Source of the DNA: Lachnospiraceae bacterium
GTDB taxonomy: Bacteria > Bacillota > Clostridia > Lachnospirales > Lachnospiraceae
Direction of reading: 5' to 3'
Length of the DNA stretch: 57,414 bases
NCBI GenBank assembly: GCA_017622795.1
Contig: JAGAQI010000133.1
Coordinates: 1 to 57,414, forward strand
Under the pieces are notes generated by a model. That model did not search any database and was not told the DNA's origin. It saw only the letters and a list, made by a program, of their open reading frames with translations. Positions within the stretch are counted from its first letter, which is position 1, and each line of letters opens with the position of its first letter. This document shows, piece after piece, positions 1 to 8,688 of this stretch. The translations under genes and the position numbers were made by a program.

Positions 1-906
1 AATGAATTCGCCGTGCTTATAAGCAACTACACGGTTTGCCTTACCTGCGCAAAGAAGTTCTACTGCCTTAGCACCCATAGCGGACGCATAAACACGGTCC
101 TTTGCTGTTGGGCTACCGCCTCTCTGAATATGACCGATAATGGTTGCTCTTGTTTCTACGCCGGTTGCCGCTTCAATTCTCTTTGCCATAGCTTCCGACT
201 TACCAACACCTTCTGCATTGATAATGATATGATGCTTTTTACCCACTTTCTTTCTTTCAATAATGTTCTGGATAATTGCTTCTTCATCATTATCGTATAA
301 TTCCGGAAGAAGAATGTTTTCTGCACCGTTGGCAATACCGCACCAAAGAGCAATGTAACCTGCATGACGACCCATTACTTCGATGATACTGCAACGCTCA
401 TGGGAGGTGGAGGTATCACGAACCTTGTCGATTGCTTCCATAGCTGTATTTACAGCAGTATCGAAACCGATGGTATACTCGGTACACGCAATATCAAGGT
501 CGATGGTACCCGGAACACCGATGGTGTTAATGCCACGTTCGTAAAGCTTTCTGGCACCCTGGAAAGAACCGTCACCACCGATAACAATGATGCTGTCGAT
601 TTTGTGTTTTTTACAAATATATGCCCCCTTATCCTGGCCTTCCTTTGTCATGAATTCAGGACAACGTGCGGTAAACAAACTTGTACCGCCTCTCTGGATA
701 ATATCGGATACACTGGTGGCGTCCATATCAAAAATGTCCTCTTCCAATAAACCGGAATAACCTCTGCGGATACCCTTAACCTTTAAACCGTTTGCCAAAG
801 CAGTACGTACTACTGCACGGATTGCAGCGTTCATACCAGGTGCATCACCACCACTGGTTAACACACCGATTGTTTCAACTTTTTTATGCTTTACTGCCTT
901 TGCCAT
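1..906 (-). CDS. pfkA: ATP-dependent 6-phosphofructokinase (3' end outside window)
   Basis: Phosphorylates fructose 6-phosphate to fructose 1,6-bisphosphate in glycolysis. The gene reads leftward and runs off the window edge; 302 codons are present, so only roughly the last 20-30 residues are missing. Visible family motifs are GVLTSGGDAPGMNAAIR at the N terminus, IGGDGS (the second glycine marks the ATP-using rather than PPi-using type), PGTID with the catalytic aspartate, and EVMGRHAGYIAL. The residue after PGTID is Leu (TIDLD) where E. coli PfkA has Asn; I believe this variant is common in clostridial enzymes. The ATG is preceded by GGAGGA at good spacing. It lies downstream of dnaE with its own consensus-like promoter. 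Confidence 0.97.
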   Translation of the reverse strand, partial: MAKAVKHKKVETIGVLTSGGDAPGMNAAIRAVVRTALANGLKVKGIRRGYSGLLEEDIFDMDATSVSDIIQRGGTSLFTARCPEFMTKEGQDKGAYICKKHKIDSIIVIGGDGSFQGARKLYERGINTIGVPGTIDLDIACTEYTIGFDTAVNTAMEAIDKVRDTSTSHERCSIIEVMGRHAGYIALWCGIANGAENILLPELYDNDEEAIIQNIIERKKVGKKHHIIINAEGVGKSEAMAKRIEAATGVETRATIIGHIQRGGSPTAKDRVYASAMGAKAVELLCAGKANRVVAYKHGEFI

Positions 907-973
907 AATATAATCCTCCATGTTTAGACTTCTCTTTATATTTTGTTAAATCATAAACAAACTCATTTATCTT

Positions 974-1002
974 ATTTTAATCTATCTTAAGCTAATTTTC
1001 AA
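974..1002 (-). promoter_or_regulatory. Predicted sigma-A promoter of pfkA
   Basis: On the minus strand TTGAAA and TAAAAT are separated by exactly 17 bases, about 70 bases before the pfkA start codon. It lies in the 128-base gap between dnaE and pfkA, so pfkA need not depend on readthrough. Called by eye from consensus only. Confidence 0.6.
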
Positions 1003-1034
1003 GAGTAAATACTACTATATTTTTACCTGAAAAA

Positions 1035-4000
1035 CTATCTTTTTTTATCTACTATCTTAATTTGTTCCTCGCCGTAGGATTTTTTTAATGCTTCCATCAA
1101 GTCCGCAGTCAGTGCCACACACCGGTTTTTCGGCAGATGTTTCACCGCCCGTTCCTCTTCCAGGTAAATGACAACCTCTTGTTTACCGTCGCTGCCGGAC
1201 AGAATCCGATACAGGTTTTCCTCCTCTGCAAAGAAAGCATCTTTATTCCTGAAGCGGATCCAAAGTTCCCTCGGCAAATCATCCATAGAAATAATTTCTG
1301 TACAAATCAGCTTTGCCGCCTTGTCTTCTTCTGCAGAAACACGGCCTTTCACAAGCACTTTGGCATCTTCTGTCAGAATATTGCGATACTTTTCGTAGTC
1401 TCTCGGGAACACAATAATCTCTACCGTGCCAAGCAAGTCTTCTAAAGTTAAGAATGCCATGGTCGTATTGGTTTTTGTCGTCTTCCTTGTGATGCCTGCA
1501 ATCATTCCGCCAAGAGTTACCGTGTCACCATCCTGCGCTTTTACCTCACCGGTTTCTTCATCCAGCTGGAACGCCAGGGTATCCGCCGTGGTATTCTTTT
1601 GCAACAGGGACATATATTCTTCCAGCGGATGACCGCTAAGGTATACGCCCAATACTTCTTTTTCAAAATCAAGAAGTTCTTCTTTGGAATACTCGCCTAC
1701 GTTTGGCAGACGAATTTCAAATTCCTGTTTGTCTTCCTCTGTTGCAAAATCAAACAGGCTCATCTGACCGGTCAGACTCTTTTTCCGCTCCTGGGCCACG
1801 CCGTCCATAACACCCACATACACCTGCATCAGTTGCTTTCTGGTACCGAATTCCGGTCCGAAGGCGCCTGCTTTGATGAAGCTTTCTACGGTACGCTTAT
1901 TCACTTCCTTGCCGGTCAGACGGTCTACAAAGTCTTTCAAGCCGGTAAACTTACCGTTTTCTTCCCGCTCTGCCGTTAATGCTTCAATGACCGGTTTACC
2001 TACGCCTTTAATCGCAGACAAGCCATAGCGGATGTTCTTCCCAGAAACGGAGAAGCCCATTTCGCCTTCATTCACATCCGGAGGAAGAATTTCAATCCCC
2101 ATCTGACGGCAGGAATAAATATATTCCGTCACCTTACCCGGATTATCCATAACAGATGTCATAAGTGCTGCCATAAATTCCACCGGATAATAATATTTTA
2201 ACCACGCCGTTCGGTAAGAAACTACTGCATAGCAGGCGGCATGGGCCTTGTTAAAGGCATACTTTGCAAAGTCGGTCATTTCGTCAAAAATCTTGTTACC
2301 GGTTTCCTCCGGAATACCGTTGGCAATGCAGCCCTTTACGCCTTCTTCTTCATTACCGTATACGAAGTTTTTGCGCTCCTTTGCCATGACATCCGCTTTT
2401 TTCTTGGACATGGCACGGCGAACCAAGTCACTTCGCCCGTAGCTGTATCCGGCCAGTTCACGCACAATCTGCATAACCTGTTCCTGATACACAATACAGC
2501 CGTGGGTTGTCTTTAAAATCGGAATCAGTTCCGGACAATCATATACAATACTTTCCGGATTTTGCTTACCCTTGATATATTTTGGAATAAAGTCCATCGG
2601 TCCCGGACGATACAGGGAAATTCCCGCAATAACGTCTTCCAAATTTTCCGGCTTTAACTCCTTCATGAAGTTTTTCATGCCGGTACTTTCCAACTGAAAC
2701 ACACCGTCACACTTACCGCTGCCGATCATCTCATAAATGTTCGGATCGTCATAGTCAATGTTGTTCATGGAAAGTTTCTGCCCTTCCGGACGGTTTTTAT
2801 TAATCAGGTTCTCCGCATCCTTAATTACAGTTAAGGTACGAAGACCTAAGAAATCCATTTTGAGTAATCCCAGTTCTTCCAAGGTGGTCATAGTAAACTG
2901 GGTGGTAATGGCATCGTTGGAACCTCTTGATAACGGTACATATACATCTGCAGGCGCATTGGCAATAACCACACCCGCTGCATGCATGGAGGTATTTCGA
3001 GGTAAGCCTTCCAAACGCTTTGCCATATCAATTAAATAGGTTATCTTTTCATCACTTTCATACAGCTGCCTGAATTCCGGACTGCTCTTTAATGCTTTTT
3101 CAATGGTAATCCCTAACTCCATCGGTACCAGTTTTGCCACCTGGTCACATAAAGCATAAGGATAATCCAGGGCACGTCCCACATCGCGGATAACACCCCG
3201 GGCTGCCATGGTACCGAAGGTAACAATCTGCACCACCCGGTCCTGTCCGTATTTTTCCACCACATAATCAATCACTTCTTGTCTTCGTTCGAAACAGAAA
3301 TCGATATCGAAATCGGGCATGGAAACTCGTTCCGGATTTAAGAAACGCTCAAACAGGAGCTGATAACGGATGGGGTCAATATCGGTAATGCCAAGGGAAT
3401 AGGCCGCAATACTTGCCGCACCGCTGCCTCGTCCCGGACCGACCGGAATGTCATGGTCTTTTGCATATTTAATGAAGTCCCAAACGATTAAATAATAATC
3501 GTCAAAGCCCATTTTATGGATAATACCCAGCTCGTAATCCAGACGTGCCTGCAATTCTTCCGTAATAACCGGATAACGGCGCTTCATACCTTCTGCGCAT
3601 AAATGCTGTAAATAGGTCCAGGCGTCAAATCCCTCCGGCACATCATAATGCGGTAGCTTATAGTTCCCGAATTCAATGGTAACATTGCATCGTTCGGCAA
3701 TCTTATGAGTGTTCTCCAATGCCTCCTTCGCATACGGAAACACCTTTTCCATCTCTTCGATGGACTTCAAATAATACTGGCCGCCATCATAACGCATACG
3801 GTCTTCATCCTGTACCTTTTTCTGTGTCTGAATACATAACAGGATATCATGAGCCTCTACGTCAGTATCATAAATATAATGCACATCGTTGGTGGCTACC
3901 AGGTCAATGCCTGTTTCCTGGTGCATGCGGAGCAGGGAGGAGTTTACCGTCTGCTGTTCCGGAATACCGTGGTCCTGTAATTCCAAGAAGAAATTCCCTT

Positions 4001-4502
4001 CGCCGAAAATTTCCTGAAGACGCAGAGCCGCCGCTTTACCTTCTTCATAAAAGCCACGCTTTAAATTCATTGCTACTTCACCTGCTAAGCAAGCAGACAA
4101 CGCAATAATTCCCTCGTGGTACTGTTGCAATACTTCGTAGTCCACACGGGGTTTATAATAATAACCTTCCGTAAAACCTTTGGAAACGATTTTCATCAGG
4201 TTAGAATATCCAATATCATTTTCTGCCAGTAAGACAAGATGGTAATAACGCTCGTCCGTCACACCGCCTTCTTTATGGAAACGGGATCCCGGAGCCACAT
4301 ATACTTCACAGCCCAGCACCGGACGGATACCTTCTCTCTTGCAGGCGCGGTAAAAATCAATCACACCATACATGACACCATGGTCGGTAATGGCAAGGCT
4401 GTCCATGCCCAGTTCCTTTGCCCGTGCTACAATCTCATTGATTTTAGCGGAACCATCCAGCAAACTATATTCGGTATGCACATGTAAGTGTGTAAAGTTC
4501 AT
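1035..4502 (-). CDS. dnaE: DNA polymerase III alpha subunit, DnaE type
   Basis: Replicative C-family DNA polymerase, 1155 residues. The N-terminal PHP domain begins with HLHVHTEYSLLDGSAK and keeps the metal-ligand histidines. The palm shows PDFDIDF, with the two catalytic aspartates, and GPGRGSGAAS upstream. An internal beta-clamp binding motif GQMSLFDF lies at about residues 912-919, followed by an OB-fold region at about 995-1075 (GGMIAGITRKTTKTN onward). The length is normal for a DnaE with a C-terminal OB domain. The ATG follows GGAAGAGG. It sits between the HPr-like gene and pfkA. A PolC elsewhere in the genome is likely, given the lineage, but cannot be seen here. Confidence 0.97.
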   Translation of the reverse strand: MNFTHLHVHTEYSLLDGSAKINEIVARAKELGMDSLAITDHGVMYGVIDFYRACKREGIRPVLGCEVYVAPGSRFHKEGGVTDERYYHLVLLAENDIGYSNLMKIVSKGFTEGYYYKPRVDYEVLQQYHEGIIALSACLAGEVAMNLKRGFYEEGKAAALRLQEIFGEGNFFLELQDHGIPEQQTVNSSLLRMHQETGIDLVATNDVHYIYDTDVEAHDILLCIQTQKKVQDEDRMRYDGGQYYLKSIEEMEKVFPYAKEALENTHKIAERCNVTIEFGNYKLPHYDVPEGFDAWTYLQHLCAEGMKRRYPVITEELQARLDYELGIIHKMGFDDYYLIVWDFIKYAKDHDIPVGPGRGSGAASIAAYSLGITDIDPIRYQLLFERFLNPERVSMPDFDIDFCFERRQEVIDYVVEKYGQDRVVQIVTFGTMAARGVIRDVGRALDYPYALCDQVAKLVPMELGITIEKALKSSPEFRQLYESDEKITYLIDMAKRLEGLPRNTSMHAAGVVIANAPADVYVPLSRGSNDAITTQFTMTTLEELGLLKMDFLGLRTLTVIKDAENLINKNRPEGQKLSMNNIDYDDPNIYEMIGSGKCDGVFQLESTGMKNFMKELKPENLEDVIAGISLYRPGPMDFIPKYIKGKQNPESIVYDCPELIPILKTTHGCIVYQEQVMQIVRELAGYSYGRSDLVRRAMSKKKADVMAKERKNFVYGNEEEGVKGCIANGIPEETGNKIFDEMTDFAKYAFNKAHAACYAVVSYRTAWLKYYYPVEFMAALMTSVMDNPGKVTEYIYSCRQMGIEILPPDVNEGEMGFSVSGKNIRYGLSAIKGVGKPVIEALTAEREENGKFTGLKDFVDRLTGKEVNKRTVESFIKAGAFGPEFGTRKQLMQVYVGVMDGVAQERKKSLTGQMSLFDFATEEDKQEFEIRLPNVGEYSKEELLDFEKEVLGVYLSGHPLEEYMSLLQKNTTADTLAFQLDEETGEVKAQDGDTVTLGGMIAGITRKTTKTNTTMAFLTLEDLLGTVEIIVFPRDYEKYRNILTEDAKVLVKGRVSAEEDKAAKLICTEIISMDDLPRELWIRFRNKDAFFAEEENLYRILSGSDGKQEVVIYLEEERAVKHLPKNRCVALTADLMEALKKSYGEEQIKIVDKKR

Positions 4503-4526
4503 AGTGTTTTCCTCTTCCTAATTATT

Positions 4527-4540
4527 TGAAAGTGCTTTCA
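4527..4540. promoter_or_regulatory. cre-like palindrome (catabolite-responsive element)
   Basis: TGAAAGTGCTTTCA differs by one base from the ideal Bacillus CcpA operator TGAAAGCGCTTTCA, and the flanking AT pairs extend the dyad. It lies between the HPr-like gene terminator and the dnaE start, about 25 bases before the dnaE ATG. The location next to the gene for the likely CcpA co-effector is suggestive. CcpA itself is not in the window. Confidence 0.45.
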
Positions 4541-4580
4541 AATTTGAAAAACCCTCCGATGCATTTCGCACCGGAAGGTT
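4541..4580 (-). terminator. Rho-independent terminator after the HPr-like gene
   Basis: A 13-bp stem (4550-4562 pairing with 4568-4580, with two G-U pairs) closes a 5-base loop. On the minus strand it is followed by five T residues. It ends the hprK-to-HPr-like run and separates it from dnaE. Plus-strand T residues on the other side make it partly bidirectional. Confidence 0.85.
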
Positions 4581-4591
4581 TTTTGTTCTGG

Positions 4592-4843
4592 TTATGCTTC
4601 TAAAAACTGTGCAAGCTCAGCAAGAGCAACTTCCTCATCCGGGCCGTCCACTGTAACTGTTGCTTTAGTTCCGGCGGCGAAATTCAGGATCATTACGCCC
4701 ATAATGCTTTTTGCATTGGTACGCTTCTCGGCCTGATCCACATATACGCTGCTATCAAATTTACTCGCCAGCTGCACTAACATTGCCGCAGGGCTTGCAT
4801 CCATACGAGTGAAATCCTTCATTACCAGTTCCTTTGTTACCAT
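4592..4843 (-). CDS. HPr-like (Crh-type) regulatory protein, D15/S17, S46 kept
   Basis: An 83-residue HPr fold. In true PTS HPr, H15 accepts phosphate from Enzyme I and R17 assists. Here the aligned segment is RMDASPAAML, giving D15 and S17, so PTS phosphotransfer should be impossible. The HprK target segment NAKSIMGVM is intact, with serine at residue 46 exactly. Bacillus Crh has Q15 and S46, and sits behind whiA in an equivalent operon, so a Crh-like role as a CcpA co-effector is the best inference. I chose the ATG at 4843 because GGAGG lies 7 bases upstream; an in-frame upstream ATG at 4867 lacks a site. Other possible roles include metabolic sensing independent of CcpA. The gene follows whiA, in the same operon as hprK. 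Confidence 0.88.
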   Translation of the reverse strand: MVTKELVMKDFTRMDASPAAMLVQLASKFDSSVYVDQAEKRTNAKSIMGVMILNFAAGTKATVTVDGPDEEVALAELAQFLEA

Positions 4844-4879
4844 GATAAATCCTCCTACGCGTGGCAAATGCCACTCTTT

Positions 4880-5824
4880 CTAAATAGACCTTGTTCTCAA
4901 TCCTTCTGCAATTTCACTCAGTTTTTTCAGCCGGTGATTCACTCCGGATTTTCCTACAGGTGGATGAAGCATCTCTCCCAGCTCCTTTAAGGAAGCCTCC
5001 GGATACTCTATCCGTAGCAAAGCGATTTCCTCTAATCCCTCCGCCAATGCAGCAAGTCCGATTTTATCCCTGATATAGAGAATATCCTCTACCTGCCTTG
5101 TTGCCGCTTTTACAGTCTTGTTGATATTCGCAGCCTCACAATTTACCTTACGATTAATTGTATTCCGCATATCTTTGAGAATACGCACATTTTCAAATTC
5201 CATTAACGCAACATGAGCCTCCATGATGTTGAGTAAGTCAACAATCTGAGACCCTTCTTTTACATATACCACATAATGGTACTTCCTTGCAATCATTTTT
5301 GCATCAATATCAAACGAACGCATTACTTCGCATAGTAGTTCACCATTTTGCTTCTGACCGACTACAATCTCAAAATGGTATGCCTTATTGGGGTTGGAAA
5401 CCGAACCCGCTGCTAAAAATGCTCCCCGGATAAAACTTCGTTTACAGCAACTCTTTGTTACAATAGTTGGTTCCGCCACTAACAGACATCCGCTTTTTTC
5501 TTCCTCTCCGACGGTAAGTTTACAAGCCTCCAGTACAAGAGAGGTTTCTTCCGCAGAAAGTGTCAGTTCATACAAGTTTTTCTTTGCCGATACCGATTTG
5601 GTGGTAAGCTCTGCACTTACCCGGAATACCTGCTTCAGCAATAGAAATATCTTTTTTGTCAGGATGGTGCTTTCCGTTTGCAATTTTAAGATAAGTGTCT
5701 GGTCTTTGTCAACCACTAATTTTCCACAAAACGCAATTATTGCCGAAATTTCTGCCAATTTACAGTGTCTGGCAGGGGAAATCTGCTCACACAGTTCCTT
5801 CTTCACTTCTCCTGAGAACGACAT
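4880..5824 (-). CDS. whiA: WhiA-family DNA-binding regulator
   Basis: A 314-residue WhiA/YvcL homologue. The N terminus (MSFSGEVKKELCEQ) and the LAGLIDADG-like middle region match the family, as does the C-terminal helix-turn-helix region around KELGEMLHPPVGKSGVNHRL. In Bacillus the protein affects cell division and chromosome segregation; in Streptomyces it controls sporulation septation. The gene overlaps the end of rapZ by 38 bases, which indicates translational coupling. The rapZ-whiA-HPr-like order matches the Bacillus yvcJ-yvcK-yvcL-crh locus, except that a yvcK/glmR gene is absent between rapZ and whiA. Confidence 0.95.
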   Translation of the reverse strand: MSFSGEVKKELCEQISPARHCKLAEISAIIAFCGKLVVDKDQTLILKLQTESTILTKKIFLLLKQVFRVSAELTTKSVSAKKNLYELTLSAEETSLVLEACKLTVGEEEKSGCLLVAEPTIVTKSCCKRSFIRGAFLAAGSVSNPNKAYHFEIVVGQKQNGELLCEVMRSFDIDAKMIARKYHYVVYVKEGSQIVDLLNIMEAHVALMEFENVRILKDMRNTINRKVNCEAANINKTVKAATRQVEDILYIRDKIGLAALAEGLEEIALLRIEYPEASLKELGEMLHPPVGKSGVNHRLKKLSEIAEGLRTRSI

Positions 5825-6686
5825 TTGCAGTATCCTTTCCTATATCCCGGTGTTCTACTTTGATACCATATTCCAAATCACCCAGGCGCTTTGTTATAGC
5901 ATTTGCTAAAGTAACCGACCGGTGCTTTCCGCCTGTGCATCCAATTGCCACCACCAGTTGGTTCTTTCCTTCATTGATATAATTCGGAATCAGAAACTTT
6001 AACATATCTTCCAATTTATTCAAAAACAGGCCTGCAGTTTCCGTCTGCATGACATAGTCCTGCACTTCTTTTTCATTTCCGGTTTTATACTTCAGTTCCG
6101 GCACATAATACGGATTTGCCAGAAAACGCACATCAAATACAAGATCTGCGTCAGACGGAATTCCATACTTGAAGCCAAAAGAAAGCACCGTAATCATAAA
6201 ATTACGAAAACTTCCGTTTTCTACAAAGATTTTATCAATCTGAGATTTTAATTCCCTGACCAGCAACTGGCTGGTATCTAAAATATAATCCGCCTGCTGC
6301 TTCAAAAACGCAGTACGTTCCCGTTCTTCAGCAATTCCGTTCTCCACACGTCCGGAACCTGTTAACGGATGAGTTCTTCTTGTTTCTTTATACCGCTTAA
6401 TCAGTACTTCATCGGAGGAATCCAAATACAGAATTTCATATGGTTGCCTTTTTTCTTTCATCTGTTCCAAAAAAGGTTCCAGTTCCTCCAGATTCTGACC
6501 GCTTCGGATATCCACACCAATAGCAACTTTATCATATTGTCCATGCTCTTGGAATAGCAGCTTGGTAAATTTGGATATTAAGGGCACAGGAAGATTATCT
6601 ACGCAAAAATATCCCGCATCCTCCAACATTTTTAAAGTTGATGATTTCCCTGCACCGGACATGCCGGTCACAATTACAAATCTCAT
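5787..6686 (-). CDS. rapZ: RapZ/YvcJ-family nucleotide-binding protein
   Basis: A 299-residue P-loop protein of the RapZ (YvcJ) family. The Walker A motif GMSGAGKS lies at residues 8-15, DNLP follows, and the family C-terminal signature GCTGGKHRSV is intact. In E. coli RapZ delivers the GlmZ small RNA to RNase E; in Bacillus YvcJ hydrolyses nucleotides and is linked to competence. The role in Clostridia is unclear. The start at 6686 is an ATG with GGGAGA upstream; a TTG five codons earlier overlaps that site and is unlikely. It follows murB closely and overlaps whiA. Confidence 0.95.
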   Translation of the reverse strand: MRFVIVTGMSGAGKSSTLKMLEDAGYFCVDNLPVPLISKFTKLLFQEHGQYDKVAIGVDIRSGQNLEELEPFLEQMKEKRQPYEILYLDSSDEVLIKRYKETRRTHPLTGSGRVENGIAEERERTAFLKQQADYILDTSQLLVRELKSQIDKIFVENGSFRNFMITVLSFGFKYGIPSDADLVFDVRFLANPYYVPELKYKTGNEKEVQDYVMQTETAGLFLNKLEDMLKFLIPNYINEGKNQLVVAIGCTGGKHRSVTLANAITKRLGDLEYGIKVEHRDIGKDTANVVLRRSEEGTV

Positions 6687-6717
6687 AGTATTTTCTCCCA
6701 AACCGAACTATGTATTC

Positions 6718-7662
6718 TTAAAACTCTCCAAGAAAACGTACTTCCGGTTCCAGCTCTACCTGGAATTTTTCTTTTACTGTCTTTTTGATGTGCTGAATCA
6801 GTTCATACACATCTGCAGCGGTTGCACCGCCTGCATTAATCACAAAACCTGCATGTTTTGTACTTACCATGGCACCGCCAACTTTGCAGCCGGACAAACC
6901 GGCATCCTGAATCAATTTTCCTGCAAAATATCCCTCCGGACGTTTGAACGTACTGCCGGCACTCGGATATTCCAACGGTTGTTTTTCCTGTCTTGCCTTA
7001 CGGTAAGACTCCATGGTTGCAAAAATCTGAAGTTTTGGACGCACCGTAAGCTTAAAGTATGCTCTTAATACAATATCACCGCTCTCCATCATCGCACTAT
7101 GACGATAAGACAGCTGCAATTCGTCTTTTTCCAAGCGTCGGATTTCGCCTTCTTTTGTCATAACATCCGCAGCCACAATAGAATCCTTGATTTCTCCACC
7201 GTAGGCTCCGGCATTCATTAACACCGCACCTCCGACCGTACCCGGAATTCCGTTTGCAAATTCCAATCCTGTAAAGCCTTTTTTACCTGCACGTAAAGAT
7301 AACGTAGCCAGCATAACACCGGCACCCGCACATACATCGCAAACACCTAAATTAACAGATTCTTTCGCATTAATTTCCGCAAATTCCCCGGTCAGCCGGA
7401 TAATTACCCCTCGGACTCCTTCATCAGAAACCAGCAAATCACTGCCATTGCCAATGATGTAATACGGCTCTGCCTGCTCTTTACAAAGAGCAATCACCTG
7501 CTTTAACTGTTCTACAGTATCCGCCTGAACAAACCATTCTGCAGGCCCTCCCACGCGGAAGGTAATATGTTTTGCCATCGGTTCTTCAGGAAATACGTGG
7601 TCTGCACCCAAAATTTCCTGCAGTTTCCGAAGCATTATTTCTTTATTGGTTGTATTCCCCAT
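6718..7662 (-). CDS. murB: UDP-N-acetylenolpyruvoylglucosamine reductase
   Basis: MurB reduces the enolpyruvyl group to give UDP-N-acetylmuramate, the second committed step of peptidoglycan precursor synthesis. The 314-residue protein has the FAD-binding N-terminal region (FRVGGPAEWFV, then GNGSDLLVSDEGVRG), the catalytic-loop serine region PSAGSTFKRP and the C-terminal GCKVGGAMVSTKHAGFVIN. The length and the absence of extra insertions fit the Gram-positive type. A GGAGA site precedes the ATG. It lies between glk and rapZ in one run of short gaps. Confidence 0.97.
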   Translation of the reverse strand: MGNTTNKEIMLRKLQEILGADHVFPEEPMAKHITFRVGGPAEWFVQADTVEQLKQVIALCKEQAEPYYIIGNGSDLLVSDEGVRGVIIRLTGEFAEINAKESVNLGVCDVCAGAGVMLATLSLRAGKKGFTGLEFANGIPGTVGGAVLMNAGAYGGEIKDSIVAADVMTKEGEIRRLEKDELQLSYRHSAMMESGDIVLRAYFKLTVRPKLQIFATMESYRKARQEKQPLEYPSAGSTFKRPEGYFAGKLIQDAGLSGCKVGGAMVSTKHAGFVINAGGATAADVYELIQHIKKTVKEKFQVELEPEVRFLGEF

Positions 7663-7704
7663 AATAATTCTCCTTGTTTTACAGCAAAGTACCCCAAAAC
7701 ACCC

Positions 7705-8658
7705 CTATTTTGCAGTTACCTGGTCTAAAATCATTTTTGCACTACCGAAAATTCCCGCATCATTTCCCAAGGTTGCAAGGCAAAATTCCTTGTTGTACAA
7801 TGCAGAAAGCAGATTCTGGTTATAGTGCTTCTTTAAGCCTTCGGTAAGAATCTCTCCGGCTTTGGACACACCACCGCCGATAACAAATACCTGAGGGTCC
7901 ACCGTTGCTGCCACATGCGTAAGTGCACCTGCCAAAATAGCACAAAGCTTATCTACCAAAGCTGCTGCCACAGCATCTCCGGCTTTTGCTTCATCAAAAA
8001 TATTCTTTGCATATAAGTTTTCGTATTTTCTGAGAGTGGTAGGAACATCGCTTGCTGCCAGTTCCTTTTTCGCCATGCGTACAATACCGGTTGCAGAAGC
8101 ATACTGCTCCAGATGACCGTGACCGCCACAGCCGCACACATCGGTTTCTTCCGGATTGACAATCATATGGCCCAGTTCACCGCCGGCGCCGTTGCTTCCT
8201 GCCCAGATTTTACCATCTAAAATAATTCCTCCGCCAACACCGGTACCGAGTGTAATCATTACAACATCCTGATATCCCTGGCCGCCGCCCTTCCACATTT
8301 CGCCGAGAGCTGCCACATTTGCATCATTACCTGCTGCCACCGGAAGACCTACTAACTTGCTCATTTCTTCATTGACGTTAAAGATACCCCAGCCAAGGTT
8401 TACACACTTAAGAACGGTTCCGTCACCCTTTACCGGTCCCGGCACACCAATACCTACACCAAGCACTGCGGACTTATCAATTTTCTTTTCCGCAAGCTTA
8501 GCATTAATGGTATTTGCAATATCTCCCAAAATGGAAGCGCCGCTGTTTTCCTTATTTGTTCTGATTTCCCATTTATCAAGTACGGTACCTTCTGCGGTAA
8601 ATAATCCGCATTTTACGGTGGTTCCGCCAACATCAATACCAAATACGTAATTTTCCAT
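7705..8658 (-). CDS. glk: ROK-family glucokinase
   Basis: Phosphorylates free glucose to glucose 6-phosphate. The 317-residue protein opens with the phosphate-binding motif GIDVGGTTVKCGLF and contains GVGVPGP-type, GNDANVAALGE and GTGVGGG motifs. The ROK zinc site appears as CGCGGHGHLE, with a histidine where the third cysteine usually stands; the metal could still be bound. The substrate is inferred from family and length; other hexose kinases of the ROK family cannot be excluded. It follows hprK by 30 bases. Confidence 0.9.
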   Translation of the reverse strand: MENYVFGIDVGGTTVKCGLFTAEGTVLDKWEIRTNKENSGASILGDIANTINAKLAEKKIDKSAVLGVGIGVPGPVKGDGTVLKCVNLGWGIFNVNEEMSKLVGLPVAAGNDANVAALGEMWKGGGQGYQDVVMITLGTGVGGGIILDGKIWAGSNGAGGELGHMIVNPEETDVCGCGGHGHLEQYASATGIVRMAKKELAASDVPTTLRKYENLYAKNIFDEAKAGDAVAAALVDKLCAILAGALTHVAATVDPQVFVIGGGVSKAGEILTEGLKKHYNQNLLSALYNKEFCLATLGNDAGIFGSAKMILDQVTAK

Positions 8659-8688
8659 GATTTTTCTCCCTATATAATCTACAAACTC

